A stretch of DNA of 64,000 bases from Marinobacter sp. S0848L (GCF_023016065.1 NZ_JALKAQ010000001.1:434001-498000), one strand, 5' to 3'. Counted from the stretch's first letter, positions 50,220 to 60,607 are shown. A program made the numbers and translations. The notes: generated from the sequence alone by a model not told the origin.

Positions 50220-51974
50220 TCAAATGGGCGACGATGCGACGAAACTGGTTAACAACGCCCTCAACCGATTCGGTTTAACAGGTTTATTCAGCACAGGCAG
50301 ATACTGTGCTCGTAATAAGGTGCGAACCTCATCGCTACGATCTGCCGTAATAATAGCGCCCGGCACATCTTCTCCCAGATACTTACGCACTCTGTGAATC
50401 GCGTCGAATCCGGTCTGATCGTCATCCAGATGGTAGTCTGCAAGTATGACCGTCGGTCGTTTGCCGGTCTGAGCAAGCTCCGCCAGCGCTTCTTCGCGGC
50501 CGAGAACAGGCATAACCTCACAGCCCCAACGTTCGAGCAGCATCTGCATACTTTCGAGCACAGCGGGTTCGTTATCGATCACCAGTACCAAAGCGCCATC
50601 AAAGCCCGCTTTCAACACCGGTGGAACAACCGGCGGATGACGTTTTTCGTAGCGAGGCGCCAAGGCTCTCGACAACGTCAGTGTAAACCGGGAGCCCCGG
50701 CCCAAGTTGGAGGCCACATCGATTCGGCATCCCAAAACACCCACCATTCGCTCTACAATCGCCAAGCCCAACCCCGCTCCTTGCCGGCCTCCTGCACCAT
50801 GCGGCAGCACCTGATGGAACTCGGCAAAGATATCCAGGAGTTTTTCGGGCGCGATTCCGACACCGGTGTCCCACACTTGCAGTTGCACCTCTTCATCTCG
50901 CACACGCACCGCCAGCAGAACACCCCCTTGCCGGGTATAACGAAAGGCGTTACTCAAGAGATTCCGGACAATCCGGGCAAGCATGCGCGGGTCGGTATGG
51001 ACAAACGCAGAGGTACTGCGGATCCGAAAATCAAGCTCCTCATTGGCGGCAACGGCACTGAACTCTTCCCCCAGATCCCGCACCAACTCATTGATATCAA
51101 GATGGATAAAATCAGGCTTCATGGCCTGCTGATCCAGTTTGGAGATATCCAGCAAATCGGCCAAGAGTTCTTCCGCGCCTTCCAGAGCGCGATGAGCCTG
51201 TAGAACCATCTTGCTTTCGCGCTCTGGCAAGGCCCCTTCCTGAAGCGCCGACACCATCAAGCGCGCCGCATTCAGGGGTTGCAACAAATCATGGCTGGCA
51301 GCGGCCAAATATTTGTCTTTGCTACGATTCGCTTCTTCCGCCGCGTCCTTGGCAACGACCAGTTCTCGCTCGACCTTTTCGCGTTCTTCAATCTGATAGC
51401 GCAAATCAACATTGGCGTTCTGCAGAGCCTCAGTGCGCTCCAAAACCCGATGCTCCAGCTCCGCGTTCAGTTGCTCCAGCCGTTGACGTGCATGCACGCG
51501 CTCCGAAATGTCCGCTACAAAGGTTTCGACAACCTCGGGCCCGAGATCAGGCCGCCTGAGCATGGTAATGGCCACATCCACCGCGGTTTGGTCGGCGCGC
51601 CGAAACCGAGTTTCCCGTGCATTCAAGCTTCCACGATCCAGCAACTCCTGGCGAAGCGCGTCGAACTCCGCTGCGCTAAAAAAAAGCTGCTCTCGCAACC
51701 GCACAATGCTGCTCTGTAATTGCTCCGCACTGTCATAACCGCAAATGCGTGCCATCGCCGGGTTACAGGCCACAAACCCGCCTCGGAGGTTGGCTTGGAA
51801 TATGCCGTGCAGCGCATTCTCGAACAGCCATTTATACCGATTGCGCTCCTGCTCGAGTTCGTCAATTCGCTGCTGAAGGGCGGGATAGTAATTTTTCCGA
51901 ACCGATTGGCGACCCAAACCCAACAGGTCGCCTATGCCGTATTCGCCTGGATCCGTTTCAGAGGGCTTCTTCAT
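50220..51974 (-). CDS. ercS: PAS-domain hybrid sensor histidine kinase, ErcS-like
   Basis: A 584-residue cytoplasmic hybrid kinase. A PAS domain (about 46-160) leads into a coiled coil (165-215), HisKA with the phosphorylated His228 in ASHDLLQPLN, an HATPase domain (NLLSNAFRYT, DTGVGI, GLGLAI), and a receiver with Asp513 in ILADYHLDDD. There is no membrane segment. The order pqqH-ercA-ercS matches P. aeruginosa PA1990-PA1992, where ErcS takes part in control of quinoprotein ethanol oxidation; the name rests on this synteny. Its start overlaps the end of ercA by 17 bp. No cognate regulator lies in the window. Confidence 0.85.
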   Translation of the reverse strand: MKKPSETDPGEYGIGDLLGLGRQSVRKNYYPALQQRIDELEQERNRYKWLFENALHGIFQANLRGGFVACNPAMARICGYDSAEQLQSSIVRLREQLFFSAAEFDALRQELLDRGSLNARETRFRRADQTAVDVAITMLRRPDLGPEVVETFVADISERVHARQRLEQLNAELEHRVLERTEALQNANVDLRYQIEEREKVERELVVAKDAAEEANRSKDKYLAAASHDLLQPLNAARLMVSALQEGALPERESKMVLQAHRALEGAEELLADLLDISKLDQQAMKPDFIHLDINELVRDLGEEFSAVAANEELDFRIRSTSAFVHTDPRMLARIVRNLLSNAFRYTRQGGVLLAVRVRDEEVQLQVWDTGVGIAPEKLLDIFAEFHQVLPHGAGGRQGAGLGLAIVERMVGVLGCRIDVASNLGRGSRFTLTLSRALAPRYEKRHPPVVPPVLKAGFDGALVLVIDNEPAVLESMQMLLERWGCEVMPVLGREEALAELAQTGKRPTVILADYHLDDDQTGFDAIHRVRKYLGEDVPGAIITADRSDEVRTLLRAQYLPVLNKPVKPNRLRALLTSFVASSPI

Positions 51975-53121
51975 AAACCACCTGAACGTCCCTCAAAGAC
52001 GACTTTCGAGGGTTCGTCAGTATGCAGGGGTCTTTCAGGGCATAGCCGGAGAGGTAAGGAATATCCGACACGCTCACGCCCAATTCATTCAAACGCGCTT
52101 CCAACCCGAGTGTTTTCTTGAGTGAGATGATTCTCGACATCAAGCGCTTTTTGACCAGCGCATTGGCCATACCGCGGGTATCAATATCCATAGCCTCGGC
52201 CACTCGCCGAAAGCGATCCTCTGCCGAGGCAAAGTTATACCCAACAACGTGTTCCAGCAGAAGCGCGTTGCACAATCCGTGGGGCAGATCGAGAAACCCA
52301 CCCAGGCTATGGGACATGGCGTGTACGGCACCAAGAATAGCATTCGAGAACGCAAGGCCCGCCTGCATGGACGCGAGCATGATTTGCTCCCTGAGCACCG
52401 GATCCGACGGGTTTGCCACCAAAGGTTCCAGGTTGCGGTTAATCAAGCGGATGGCTTCCAGCGCATGCGTATCGGTGAGCGGCCCGCTGCCCGTAGAAAC
52501 GAAGGCTTCGATCGCGTGCACCAAAGCATCTACGCCCGTGCAAGCGGTCAGGTAAGAGCCCATGGTTTCGGTCACCTCGGGATCGATCAGGGACACATCC
52601 GGAACCACCGCTTTGCTAATGATGGAGAACTTGAAGCGACGATCTGGATCCGAAATGATCGCAAACTGGGAAACATCGGCCGAGGTCCCGGCCGTGGTAG
52701 GTATCAAGATCAGAGGCGGCGGCGGATTGGTAATGGTATCCACGCCTTCAAACTCGAGAATACTGCGCCCGTGCGTTGCAACAATGCCAATGCCCTTGGC
52801 GCAATCCATGGGGCTACCACCGCCAATGGCAACAATCACGTCGCACTGGTTGGCCAGGTACTGTTCAGCCCCGGCCATCACTTCATCGACCTTCGGGTTG
52901 GGAGAAATGGCAGTGAACGTCGTACATTCGAGCCCCGCCTCGGTTAACAACTGCTCTGTCTCGTGCACCCAACCCGCGGCTTTTACACCCGGATCAGATA
53001 CCAAAAAGACATGCCGCGCGCCCAGGTTGGCGGCGAAGTTCGCAACTGATCTTCTGGAGCCGGCCCCAAATACGATTTCTGGCGAAACAAACTTACGCAG
53101 GGATGAAATATCATGACTCAT
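51958..53121 (-). CDS. ercA: iron-containing alcohol dehydrogenase, ErcA-like
   Basis: A 387-residue group III (Fe-type) dehydrogenase. The NAD motif GGGSPMDCAKG is near 99-109, TTAGTSADVSQFA near 142-154, and the metal-binding region HAMSHSLGGFLDLPHGLCNALLL near 258-280 carries the His ligands. In P. aeruginosa ErcA is thought to work in signalling for ethanol-oxidation genes rather than in bulk catabolism. Here it sits between pqqH and ercS as in that species and overlaps ercS by 17 bp. Confidence 0.9.
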   Translation of the reverse strand: MSHDISSLRKFVSPEIVFGAGSRRSVANFAANLGARHVFLVSDPGVKAAGWVHETEQLLTEAGLECTTFTAISPNPKVDEVMAGAEQYLANQCDVIVAIGGGSPMDCAKGIGIVATHGRSILEFEGVDTITNPPPPLILIPTTAGTSADVSQFAIISDPDRRFKFSIISKAVVPDVSLIDPEVTETMGSYLTACTGVDALVHAIEAFVSTGSGPLTDTHALEAIRLINRNLEPLVANPSDPVLREQIMLASMQAGLAFSNAILGAVHAMSHSLGGFLDLPHGLCNALLLEHVVGYNFASAEDRFRRVAEAMDIDTRGMANALVKKRLMSRIISLKKTLGLEARLNELGVSVSDIPYLSGYALKDPCILTNPRKSSLRDVQVVYEEAL

Positions 53122-53203
53122 GGCAGCCTTATCAACTCGGTTGTTGTTATAGATATTGCTGACATACTACCCCATGTTTCAGGGAGCGACACCGGGCTTT
53201 TGG

Positions 53204-55039
53204 CTAACGCTTCCGTCTCGCCAGGCCTGAATAGAACTGCCAAAGCGTATCAAGTACTTTGGCTTGGCTCTCCAAAGTCCGGAATCCGTGTTCTTCTTCA
53301 TCAAACCAGACAAGCTCTGCGTACTGACCCGTTTCTTTAAGAGCCTTGACCATGGAGAGCGTCTGCTCTGGAACAACAACACGGTCGCGCCCGCCTTGAA
53401 AGAACAGCGCCGGGCAAACAATCTGCCTGGCGAGTCGCGCCGGTGTGCGCGCTTGCCATCGGTGGCCCTTTGGCCCCGGCTCACCCAAAAGCCAATCCAG
53501 ATAGCCGGACTCAAAGCGATGAGTGGCCGCTTTCAACGTTAGCGGGTCGGTAACACCGTATAAACTTGCCAGCCCGCTCAGGCGCTGTTCGGGCTGGATA
53601 GCCGACATAAGCGCGGTATAGCCCCCCGAGCTTCTGCCCTGAACAAACACCCTGTTGGGATCAACCAAGCCAGCGTCACTGAGCGCATCTTTCATCCTAA
53701 ACATATCGGCGACATCGGCTTCGCCCCACTGGCCCGCCAGCGCCTGCCGGAACTCGCGACCAAACCCGGTGCTGCCGGTGTAATTTACTTCCGCAACCGC
53801 GAATCCCCGCTGACACCAGAACTGCGCTTGGGGATTGAATGTTGCGTAAGCCGCCGACGTTGGCCCGCCGTGGGCGATCAGAATAAGCGGCGGTTTTTCC
53901 ACAGGTTGCTCCGGCAGGTACAAAAACCCTTGCAACGCACGGGGATGCTCGCCGCCAGATGGGAGCACAATACTCTCTGGCCATACACAGCTGTTGCCGC
54001 CTAGAGCAACAGGCGCACTGAACAGTGGCTGAGCTTGCTGCCCGGCGAAAAGATTCAATCGCAAAATCGTGTCGCTCAGATCCGGCCTGCGCGCGACACA
54101 GTAAAGGTCGTCGCCGCTGACAACGAGATCACGGAAATCGGTGTAAGCGCTCGCAACTTGCCTGATCTCACCCTTCTGTTCCAGCCATAGCTCACCAATG
54201 CCTTGGCGATAGCGGACCCGAGCCCAACCACCTCCCGGTAGAGGGCAAGCGTGTTTTTCTCCTAGCTGCCATGGCGCATTCGCATGGTCCGTGTTGGACG
54301 AAAGTGCTGGTAACCAATGCAGCTCTCCTTCTTGCCGGACCACCCGATAAGGTTGCCACCAATCACCGTGGTCTGAGACAACCCACAAACTTTGTGCCAC
54401 GAACTGCGGTTGCTGGACGCTGCCGCCTCCGGGCGGTTCGGCTTTGGCGACCTTTACCGGCTTACCGGAGCTCTCCAACTCAGCGAGACAGACCCACGAT
54501 TGATCCCATGGCATATGGGGAGAAAACCACCCAGTCCATGCTATCTGCTGCCCATCCGGACAGATGGCTGGAGCCCCGTAGAAGTCGAATTGATCATCCA
54601 GGACCGTCAGACGGCCCAAAAAATCAACGGCGACCAGATCTTGCTCTCCCCGTTTCTCTCGAACAGCTATCCAACGCGGCCGGAGCGGATCGGGCGTCAG
54701 CCCGCCCCATGTAGAATCTGGGTCCCTGACCAAAAGCTGCCGTTGGCGGCTCTCCAGATTCATGCTCCAGAGGCATTGATCCTCCGACACCCAGCACACA
54801 GATTCCGGGGTGACTGCATAAGCGCCGCCACCGTAGCCGTTCAGCCGGCTGCGGATACTGTTCCCCGTATTCAGGCGTTCTGATCGTCGGCCGTCATACC
54901 GCCAAAGACTGACAAAGCCGTCCTCGGGTTCTGTCGCCAACCAGAAAAGCATTCCTCCACTGACCCGCAACTCGGCATACTGTCGCGCCCCAGCACAGGC
55001 TTCCCGAGCTGAAATCAGGTTACTTTCGGAAAAAGACAC
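53204..55039 (-). CDS. pqqH: S9 family peptidase of the PQQ cluster
   Basis: A 611-residue prolyl-oligopeptidase-type serine peptidase: an N-terminal seven-bladed propeller region (1-370) and a C-terminal hydrolase with Ser470 in GRSSGG, Asp552 in GGRDRV and His584 in EEEHGF. It replaces the PqqF-type metalloprotease at this site and may release the crosslinked Glu-Tyr from PqqA (inference from position). I start it at GTG 55039, overlapping pqqE by 20 bp; the Shine-Dalgarno sequence is weak, and codons further upstream lie deep in pqqE. Confidence 0.88.
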   Translation of the reverse strand: MSFSESNLISAREACAGARQYAELRVSGGMLFWLATEPEDGFVSLWRYDGRRSERLNTGNSIRSRLNGYGGGAYAVTPESVCWVSEDQCLWSMNLESRQRQLLVRDPDSTWGGLTPDPLRPRWIAVREKRGEQDLVAVDFLGRLTVLDDQFDFYGAPAICPDGQQIAWTGWFSPHMPWDQSWVCLAELESSGKPVKVAKAEPPGGGSVQQPQFVAQSLWVVSDHGDWWQPYRVVRQEGELHWLPALSSNTDHANAPWQLGEKHACPLPGGGWARVRYRQGIGELWLEQKGEIRQVASAYTDFRDLVVSGDDLYCVARRPDLSDTILRLNLFAGQQAQPLFSAPVALGGNSCVWPESIVLPSGGEHPRALQGFLYLPEQPVEKPPLILIAHGGPTSAAYATFNPQAQFWCQRGFAVAEVNYTGSTGFGREFRQALAGQWGEADVADMFRMKDALSDAGLVDPNRVFVQGRSSGGYTALMSAIQPEQRLSGLASLYGVTDPLTLKAATHRFESGYLDWLLGEPGPKGHRWQARTPARLARQIVCPALFFQGGRDRVVVPEQTLSMVKALKETGQYAELVWFDEEEHGFRTLESQAKVLDTLWQFYSGLARRKR

Positions 55040-56159
55040 GGGAGTTCTTGGTATTGCGATAAACGAGGTCGTCCAGCCCCGCCGTGGCATGCTCGGCCGC
55101 CGTCCGGGCAGCCAGAATTCGATCATGATGAGGTGACTTTCCACACACCGGGTCCGCATTATCGGCATCCCCGGTCAGCAAGTAGGCCTGACAGCGGCAG
55201 CCGCCAAAATCTTTGTCTTTTTCATCACAAGAGCGGCATGGCTCTGGCATCCAGCTGTCACCCCGATAATGGTTAAAACCGGGGCTTTGGTACCAGATTT
55301 CTTCGAGCGACATCGACTTTACGTTCGGAAATTCGATGGGAAGTAACCGAGCACTGTGGCACGGTAAGGCCGTCCCGTCAGGCGCTACGGTCAGGAACAG
55401 ACTGCCCCAACCGTTCATGCAGGCCTTGGGGCGCTCCTCGTAATAATCCGGAGTCACAAAGATCACTTTCATGGGATGGTCTCGCTCCCGGAGATCATCC
55501 CGGAAGTGATTCACCGTTGCCTCGGCGGTCTCTAACTGACCTCGAGAGGGCATCAAGCCTTCACGATTGGCGAACGCCCAGCCATAGTATTGGCAGGTCG
55601 CCAACTCGACATAATCCGCCCCGAGACTTTCACAGAGCGTGAGAATATCCGACATCTGATGGATGTTATGGCGATGGATGACGAAATTGAGCACCATCGG
55701 ATAGCCCGCTTCTTTCACCGCCCGGGCCATAGCCAACTTTTGTTCAAATGCCTTTTTGGAGCCCGCCACTGCATTGTTCAATTCCGGGTCTGAGGCCTGA
55801 AAACTTACCTGAATATGATCAAGCCCGGCCTCAGCAAAGGCCTGAACCTTGGCTTCTGTGAGCCCTAAACCTGAGGTGATCAAGTTGGTGTAATAACCCA
55901 ATTCACGGGCACCCGCGATCAGCTCAGGCAAGTCTTGGCGCACCAACGGCTCACCGCCGGAAAAGCCCAGCTGGGCTGCGCCCATGGCGCGCCCCTGTCG
56001 AAGCACATCCAGCCACTGTTCGGTCGAGAGTTCTTGCTCACGATCGGCGTAATCCAGCGGGTTCGAGCAATACGGACACTGGAGTGGGCAGCGATAAGTA
56101 AGTTCCGCCAGCAACCATAATGGCGGCCCGGCACTCGCATCAGAACACCTCATAACCAT
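55020..56159 (-). CDS. pqqE: PqqA peptide cyclase (radical SAM)
   Basis: A 379-residue radical SAM/SPASM enzyme that forms the carbon-carbon bond between Glu and Tyr of PqqA. The SAM cluster Cys residues are 24, 28 and 31 (CPLQCPYC). GFSGGEPL is the SAM-binding GGE motif. The SPASM domain contributes [16 protein letters not shown] and [18 protein letters not shown] for the auxiliary clusters. It overlaps pqqD by 10 bp at its start. Confidence 0.97.
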   Translation of the reverse strand: MVMRCSDASAGPPLWLLAELTYRCPLQCPYCSNPLDYADREQELSTEQWLDVLRQGRAMGAAQLGFSGGEPLVRQDLPELIAGARELGYYTNLITSGLGLTEAKVQAFAEAGLDHIQVSFQASDPELNNAVAGSKKAFEQKLAMARAVKEAGYPMVLNFVIHRHNIHQMSDILTLCESLGADYVELATCQYYGWAFANREGLMPSRGQLETAEATVNHFRDDLRERDHPMKVIFVTPDYYEERPKACMNGWGSLFLTVAPDGTALPCHSARLLPIEFPNVKSMSLEEIWYQSPGFNHYRGDSWMPEPCRSCDEKDKDFGGCRCQAYLLTGDADNADPVCGKSPHHDRILAARTAAEHATAGLDDLVYRNTKNSRVFFRK

Positions 56160-56413
56160 TCAATCCAATGTTGGTTCGCAGCATCGGCCAGAAACTGCTC
56201 GACATCACCCGACAGAGAACCGGCCTCTGGAAACTTGCTTTCAAGCGAAGCGATAATTTCCTGTATAGACTGCACGCCATCCACCTCCGCCAGAATGGCG
56301 CCGGCACTGGCATTCAATTTAACCATGCCTTCGGGATACAACAGCACGTGACTTTGCTGAGCTGGCTCCCACTGAAAGCGAAAGCCTCTTCTCAAGTTCG
56401 GGATATCGGCCAC
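56150..56413 (-). CDS. pqqD: PQQ biosynthesis peptide chaperone PqqD
   Basis: An 87-residue RiPP recognition element that binds PqqA and hands it to PqqE. Family pattern [28 protein letters not shown], then a C-terminal helical half. I choose the GTG at 56413 because AAGGAGG lies five bases before it and the protein then starts [10 protein letters not shown], as in relatives; a frame opening seven codons earlier would put this Shine-Dalgarno sequence inside the gene. It ends 10 bp inside pqqE and starts 11 bp after the pqqC stop. Confidence 0.94.
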   Translation of the reverse strand: MADIPNLRRGFRFQWEPAQQSHVLLYPEGMVKLNASAGAILAEVDGVQSIQEIIASLESKFPEAGSLSGDVEQFLADAANQHWIEWL

Positions 56414-56423
56414 AAAAACCTCC

Positions 56424-57179
56424 TTACACGCCACGATGCCAGACCTGTTTATCCGTCACGGTGTGATAGGGCGGCGTCTTATGGACATAGGCCATAGACA
56501 TGGCATCCAGCATGGCCCAGAGAATATCGAGCTTGAACTGCAATATCTCGAACGCCCGCTGCTGCTGAGCCTCCGTCACGAAGTGATCCAGGGTAATACT
56601 CAAGCCATGTTCCACATCTCGCCGCGCCTCGGATAAACGCTTACGGAAATAGCGATAGCCGCCCTCTTCAATCCACGGATAGTGGGCTGGCCAACTGTCT
56701 AACCGGGACTGGTGAATCTCCGGCGCAAACAATTCGGTTAATGATGAGCAGGCAGCTTCCTGCCAGGTCGCGCGGCGAGCAAAGTTAAGGTACGCATCCA
56801 CGGCAAACCGCACCCCCGGCAACACGTGTCGCTGGTCAATCACCTCTTCCCGCGTCAGTCCTGTGGCTTCAGCCAGCTGTAACCAAGCCTCAATACCACC
56901 GGCCGAATCCTCGTCACCGTCATGGTCCAGAATCCTTTGCAACCACAACCGTCGTACCGCTGCATCCGGGCAGTTGGCCATGATGGCTGCATCTTTTTGG
57001 GGAATGTTGATCTGATAGTAATAACGGTTAGCCACCCAGCCTCGAATTTGCTCCGGTGTGCAGGCACCGCTGTACATGGCTCGATGGAAAGGGTGATGAA
57101 TATGGTAAAAAGCGCCTTTCGCCCGCAACGCTTTTTCAAAACTTTCTCGATTCAGGACGGTGCTGACTTTCGCGTTCAT
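56424..57179 (-). CDS. pqqC: pyrroloquinoline-quinone synthase PqqC
   Basis: A 251-residue cofactorless oxidase that performs the last ring closure and eight-electron oxidation to PQQ. Family segments are [46 protein letters not shown] and [16 protein letters not shown], including the active-site His, Tyr and Arg positions. The ATG at 57179 follows GAGG by six bases; a GTG four codons earlier overlaps pqqB. It starts nine bases after the pqqB stop. Confidence 0.97.
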   Translation of the reverse strand: MNAKVSTVLNRESFEKALRAKGAFYHIHHPFHRAMYSGACTPEQIRGWVANRYYYQINIPQKDAAIMANCPDAAVRRLWLQRILDHDGDEDSAGGIEAWLQLAEATGLTREEVIDQRHVLPGVRFAVDAYLNFARRATWQEAACSSLTELFAPEIHQSRLDSWPAHYPWIEEGGYRYFRKRLSEARRDVEHGLSITLDHFVTEAQQQRAFEILQFKLDILWAMLDAMSMAYVHKTPPYHTVTDKQVWHRGV

Positions 57180-57187
57180 AGCAGGCC

Positions 57188-58105
57188 TCACAACTCAATC
57201 TGCATACCGTCCCACGACACTTCGATTCCGTGCGCCGCCAATTCGGCACGCTCTGGTGAATCTTCGTTCAGGATCGGATTGGTATTGTTGATGTGGATAA
57301 GAATCTTGCGGCTGGCGGGCAGGCTGTCGAGCAATTCGATCATGCCGCCTTCACCCGCCTGGGCCAGATGCCCCATTTGCTGACCGGTTCGGGTACCCAC
57401 TTCCTGACGAATCATTTCATCGTCGTGCCAGACTGTACCGTCTACCAATAAAACATCGGCTTGCTGCATCCATGCCCGGATGCGTTCGTCCGGCTGACCA
57501 AGGCCCGGTGCGTAGAGCAGAGATTTATTCGCAACACGATCCCGAATGAAAAGGCCAATGTTGTCGCCCGGGTGCGGGTTATCACGGCGAGGCGAGTATG
57601 GCGGCGCATTACTGAGCAACGGAATTGCCGTCAGCTCCAGTGAGGGTGCGCAAGGAATAGTGAAAGGATCTTGTTCCGAAGCATGGACTTCACACCAGTT
57701 GAGCCCGCCGTTCCAATGCTTAAGCATCTCGAACAACGGAAAACCGCTGCTCAGATCATCACGAACCTGCGGCGTGCACCATACATCGAGGGGCAGTCCC
57801 TCACGCAGAGATAACAAGCCGGTGGTGTGGTCGACCTGGCTGTCCATCAACACGATGGCAGAAATACCGGTATCGCGTAGAGCTCGGGCCGGCTGCATGG
57901 CTGGAAAATCGGCTAACTGGGCTCGAATATCAGGTGAGGCGTTAAACAGAATCCAGTGTTCACCATCGTCACTGATGGCTATGGATGATTGGGTGCGGGC
58001 ACTGGCATTGAGGCTGCCGTCACGGAACCCGGAACAGTTAGAACAATTACAGTTCCACTGAGGAAACCCGCCGCCCGCTCCAGAACCCAGAATACGAATG
58101 TGCAT
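57188..58105 (-). CDS. pqqB: PQQ biosynthesis protein PqqB
   Basis: A 305-residue metallo-beta-lactamase-fold protein. The N-terminal [19 protein letters not shown] holds the structural zinc cysteines 19, 21 and 24. The active-site motif is [10 protein letters not shown] in place of HxHxDH, as usual for PqqB, which is proposed to hydroxylate the Glu-Tyr intermediate. [11 protein letters not shown] and [13 protein letters not shown] are further family marks. AGGAGG precedes the ATG. It follows pqqA by 55 bp, including a hairpin. Confidence 0.97.
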   Translation of the reverse strand: MHIRILGSGAGGGFPQWNCNCSNCSGFRDGSLNASARTQSSIAISDDGEHWILFNASPDIRAQLADFPAMQPARALRDTGISAIVLMDSQVDHTTGLLSLREGLPLDVWCTPQVRDDLSSGFPLFEMLKHWNGGLNWCEVHASEQDPFTIPCAPSLELTAIPLLSNAPPYSPRRDNPHPGDNIGLFIRDRVANKSLLYAPGLGQPDERIRAWMQQADVLLVDGTVWHDDEMIRQEVGTRTGQQMGHLAQAGEGGMIELLDSLPASRKILIHINNTNPILNEDSPERAELAAHGIEVSWDGMQIEL

Positions 58106-58133
58106 ACAAAACCTCCTGAGCCGGGATCAAACA

Positions 58134-58150
58134 GCCAGCCAAAGGCTGGC
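58134..58150 (-). other. pqqA-pqqB intergenic hairpin
   Basis: GCCAGCC and GGCTGGC form a 7-bp stem with a three-A loop just after the pqqA stop, with no T-run. It probably stabilises a short pqqA message or reduces read-through so that the substrate peptide outnumbers the enzymes (inference from pqq clusters in general). Confidence 0.55.
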
Positions 58151-58160
58151 CATCTGTTAC

Positions 58161-58232
58161 TCAGCGGTTAGCAAAGTACATGGTGACTTCGAAACCGATG
58201 CGCAGGTCTTCATAAGCTGGTTTGGTCCACAT
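58161..58232 (-). CDS. pqqA: PQQ precursor peptide PqqA
   Basis: A 23-residue peptide beginning MWTKPAYEDLRIGFEV and ending MYFANR. Glu15 and Tyr19 in the E-V-T-M-Y core are the residues crosslinked to make PQQ. AGAGGTGAT lies upstream of the ATG at 58232. It is the first gene of pqqABCDE-pqqH and faces a NosR-like gene across a 232-bp region. Confidence 0.97.
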   Translation of the reverse strand: MWTKPAYEDLRIGFEVTMYFANR

Positions 58233-58332
58233 GATGATCACCTCTTGTCATGATTATTAGTGCGTTGCATGTATGTATCCACACCCTTGGAAAGCCGAAG
58301 GGTACGATTTCATGCTAATGACAGAGGACCAC

Positions 58333-58345
58333 TACCCATATGGTA
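58333..58345. promoter_or_regulatory. palindrome in the pqqA / NosR-like divergent region
   Basis: TACCCATATGGTA is an inverted repeat (TACC/GGTA around an ATATG-type centre) midway between the two divergent genes, 101 bp from pqqA and 120 bp from the other start. It could bind the regulator of the pqq genes. I see no sigma-54 site there. Confidence 0.4.
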
Positions 58346-58464
58346 CTTTGGAACTGTTTTAGACCGCCTTAAAGTAGCAGCGCTTTGGCCCGCTGGTTCA
58401 ATTGAGACTCCCCCTCAGGCACCTAACATGAGACAGATACAATAATAATGTCAGGAGAAGTCTT

Positions 58465-60591
58465 ATGGCCGGGCGCTTGCTGCTCATCATCTTGATGGCA
58501 TTCCCTTTATCAGGGCATACCGCGGAGATACCTCGGGAAACCAAAGAGGTTATACAGGCGCTGTTTCCTTCAGCAACCGTCATCGAAGACAAGCTGCCTG
58601 ACTTTCCCGTTTACCCGGTGTACCAATTACAGGAGCTGTTGGGCTACGCCTACGTCTCCACAGACTTCACCAAACTTCAGGGCTTTGCCGGAAAGCCGAT
58701 CACCATGATGATCGGACTGGACACCAAAGGCCGCTTCACCGGGGTGAAAGTTCTGCACCATCACGAGCCGGTCTTCCTACACGGCCTGGGCGAAGCGCCA
58801 CTGACCGAGTTTGTGAACCAATACGAAGGCAGCGCTCTGACCGAACAGATCATCGTGCAGGCTTCCAGTCGCTCGGCGCGCAGCAACACCGGCGATCAGG
58901 TGTACTTCGACGGGGTCAGCAAAGCGACTGTTTCCGTGCTGATTATCAACGACACCATTCTTTCCTCGGCGCTTCAGGTCGCTCGAAACAAGCTCGAAGG
59001 CTTTACCCAAGCAGCCCCCACACAAGCCCGGCAAGATTTCTATGAGCCACTGAATTGGCAGCAGATGCTGGAACGGGGTTACATCAACAAAGTCGCCATT
59101 TCTTCGGACGAGGTCGAAGCAACTCTCGGGCGCCCACTGTCGGACTACCCCATGGATCTCGAACCGGAGCCCGGCGAACCTTTTACCGAACTCTATTATG
59201 CCTACATGAACTCACCAATGGTGGGTCGCAACCTGCTGGGCGATCAGGCCTACGCGTCATTCCTTGAGCGCCTGAATGACCAAGGCAAGGTAATGTTGCT
59301 TATGTCTCGAGGGGTTTTCCAGCATGTGAGCCCGGACTTTGTCCCCGGCAGCACTCCCAGCCGGACGGGGTTGAATCAGGGCCAGCTGGCCATCGAGCTA
59401 CGGGATCTGAACTGGCTGGAAACCGGGCAAACTCTTGCCGCACCCGGAGCCCCCGTCATGGACGCGATGAATCTGTTTCGAGTGGGCGGAAACGCCGGTT
59501 TCAACCCCGGCGCCGAGGCCAGCTTTCACCTGGACGTATCTCTGCCACGCAATCACCTGATCACTGATAACGCCCGTTTCACCATGCCCGTTGCGTTTGC
59601 CGATGAGCTATTTGAAACGGTGGAGGTGCAAGCGGATCCGCGCCAAAATCGCGAGCCGGTTTGGGTGGGTCTTTGGAAAGAACGCGGGTGGCAAATCGCT
59701 TTGTTGGTGGCCGCTTTGTCGATACTCACGGTATTTTTTGCCCGCCAGAAAACCCTGACCCGCCACCCGAAACTGGTGCACCGGTTCCGCTGGGGATTCC
59801 TGTTCTTCACGGTGTTCTTTATTGGCTTTTACGCCCAAGGCCAGCTGTCTGTGGTGAACATTTACACTCTGTTCCTGGCGCTGTGGGACGGTTTTTCCCT
59901 GAACGTGTTCCTGCTGGACCCGGTCATTTTCATTCTCTGGATTTACACCTTCGCCACTCTGTTTATCTGGGGACGCGGTTTATTTTGCGGTTGGCTATGC
60001 CCCTTCGGGGCCCTGCAAGAAATGGCCTCCTGGCTCGGACAAAAACTCGGTTTGCGTCAGGTTAAAATTCCGGAACACTGGCATCGCCGACTTATCCTGC
60101 TGAAATACCCAATTCTGCTGACGCTGGTCGGTACCGCGTTCTATTCATTAACACTTGCAGAACAGTTGGCCGAGGTCGAGCCGTTCAAAACCAGCATTAC
60201 CCTGCACTTTGTACGGTATTGGCCCTTCGTAGCGTACGCCGCCATTCTGCTGGTCATCGGCATGTTTGTGCACAAATTCTACTGCCGATACCTGTGCCCG
60301 CTAGGCGCCGGGCTTGCTGTACTGGGGCGCTTCCGTCTGTTCAGCTGGCTGGATCGGGTCAAACGATGCGGGCAACCCTGCCAGCACTGCAAGAACGAGT
60401 GTGGCATCAATGCCATCCGAAAAGATGGTCGTGTGGATTACGACGAGTGTATTCAGTGCTTGGAATGCGTGGTGATATTACGTGACCAGAACCAGTGCGT
60501 GGATGCCATTGTTCGCAACAAACAACAGCAAAAACAGGCAAGGATCCTGGCCACGGATGCTACACCACGCCAGACCTCAGCAGCGCATTGA
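58465..60591 (+). CDS. NosR/NirI-like membrane flavo-iron-sulfur protein
   Basis: A 708-residue protein. A signal or anchor helix (1-20) is followed by a periplasmic FMN-binding domain with a flavinylation-type site DGVSKAT (149-155; Thr155 the likely FMN acceptor, Lys where Gly is usual). About five membrane helices (410-605) carry the two CxxxCP motifs FCGWLCP (507-513) and YCRYLCP (606-612). A cytoplasmic 2[4Fe-4S] ferredoxin-like domain has Cys 635, 639, 642, 646 and 662, 665, 668, 678. NosR moves electrons to N2O reductase, but no nos gene is nearby; divergence from pqqA suggests a respiratory link to quinoproteins (inference). Confidence 0.88.
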   Translation: MAGRLLLIILMAFPLSGHTAEIPRETKEVIQALFPSATVIEDKLPDFPVYPVYQLQELLGYAYVSTDFTKLQGFAGKPITMMIGLDTKGRFTGVKVLHHHEPVFLHGLGEAPLTEFVNQYEGSALTEQIIVQASSRSARSNTGDQVYFDGVSKATVSVLIINDTILSSALQVARNKLEGFTQAAPTQARQDFYEPLNWQQMLERGYINKVAISSDEVEATLGRPLSDYPMDLEPEPGEPFTELYYAYMNSPMVGRNLLGDQAYASFLERLNDQGKVMLLMSRGVFQHVSPDFVPGSTPSRTGLNQGQLAIELRDLNWLETGQTLAAPGAPVMDAMNLFRVGGNAGFNPGAEASFHLDVSLPRNHLITDNARFTMPVAFADELFETVEVQADPRQNREPVWVGLWKERGWQIALLVAALSILTVFFARQKTLTRHPKLVHRFRWGFLFFTVFFIGFYAQGQLSVVNIYTLFLALWDGFSLNVFLLDPVIFILWIYTFATLFIWGRGLFCGWLCPFGALQEMASWLGQKLGLRQVKIPEHWHRRLILLKYPILLTLVGTAFYSLTLAEQLAEVEPFKTSITLHFVRYWPFVAYAAILLVIGMFVHKFYCRYLCPLGAGLAVLGRFRLFSWLDRVKRCGQPCQHCKNECGINAIRKDGRVDYDECIQCLECVVILRDQNQCVDAIVRNKQQQKQARILATDATPRQTSAAH

Positions 60592-60607
60592 AACGCGCTG
60601 CCGGGGG

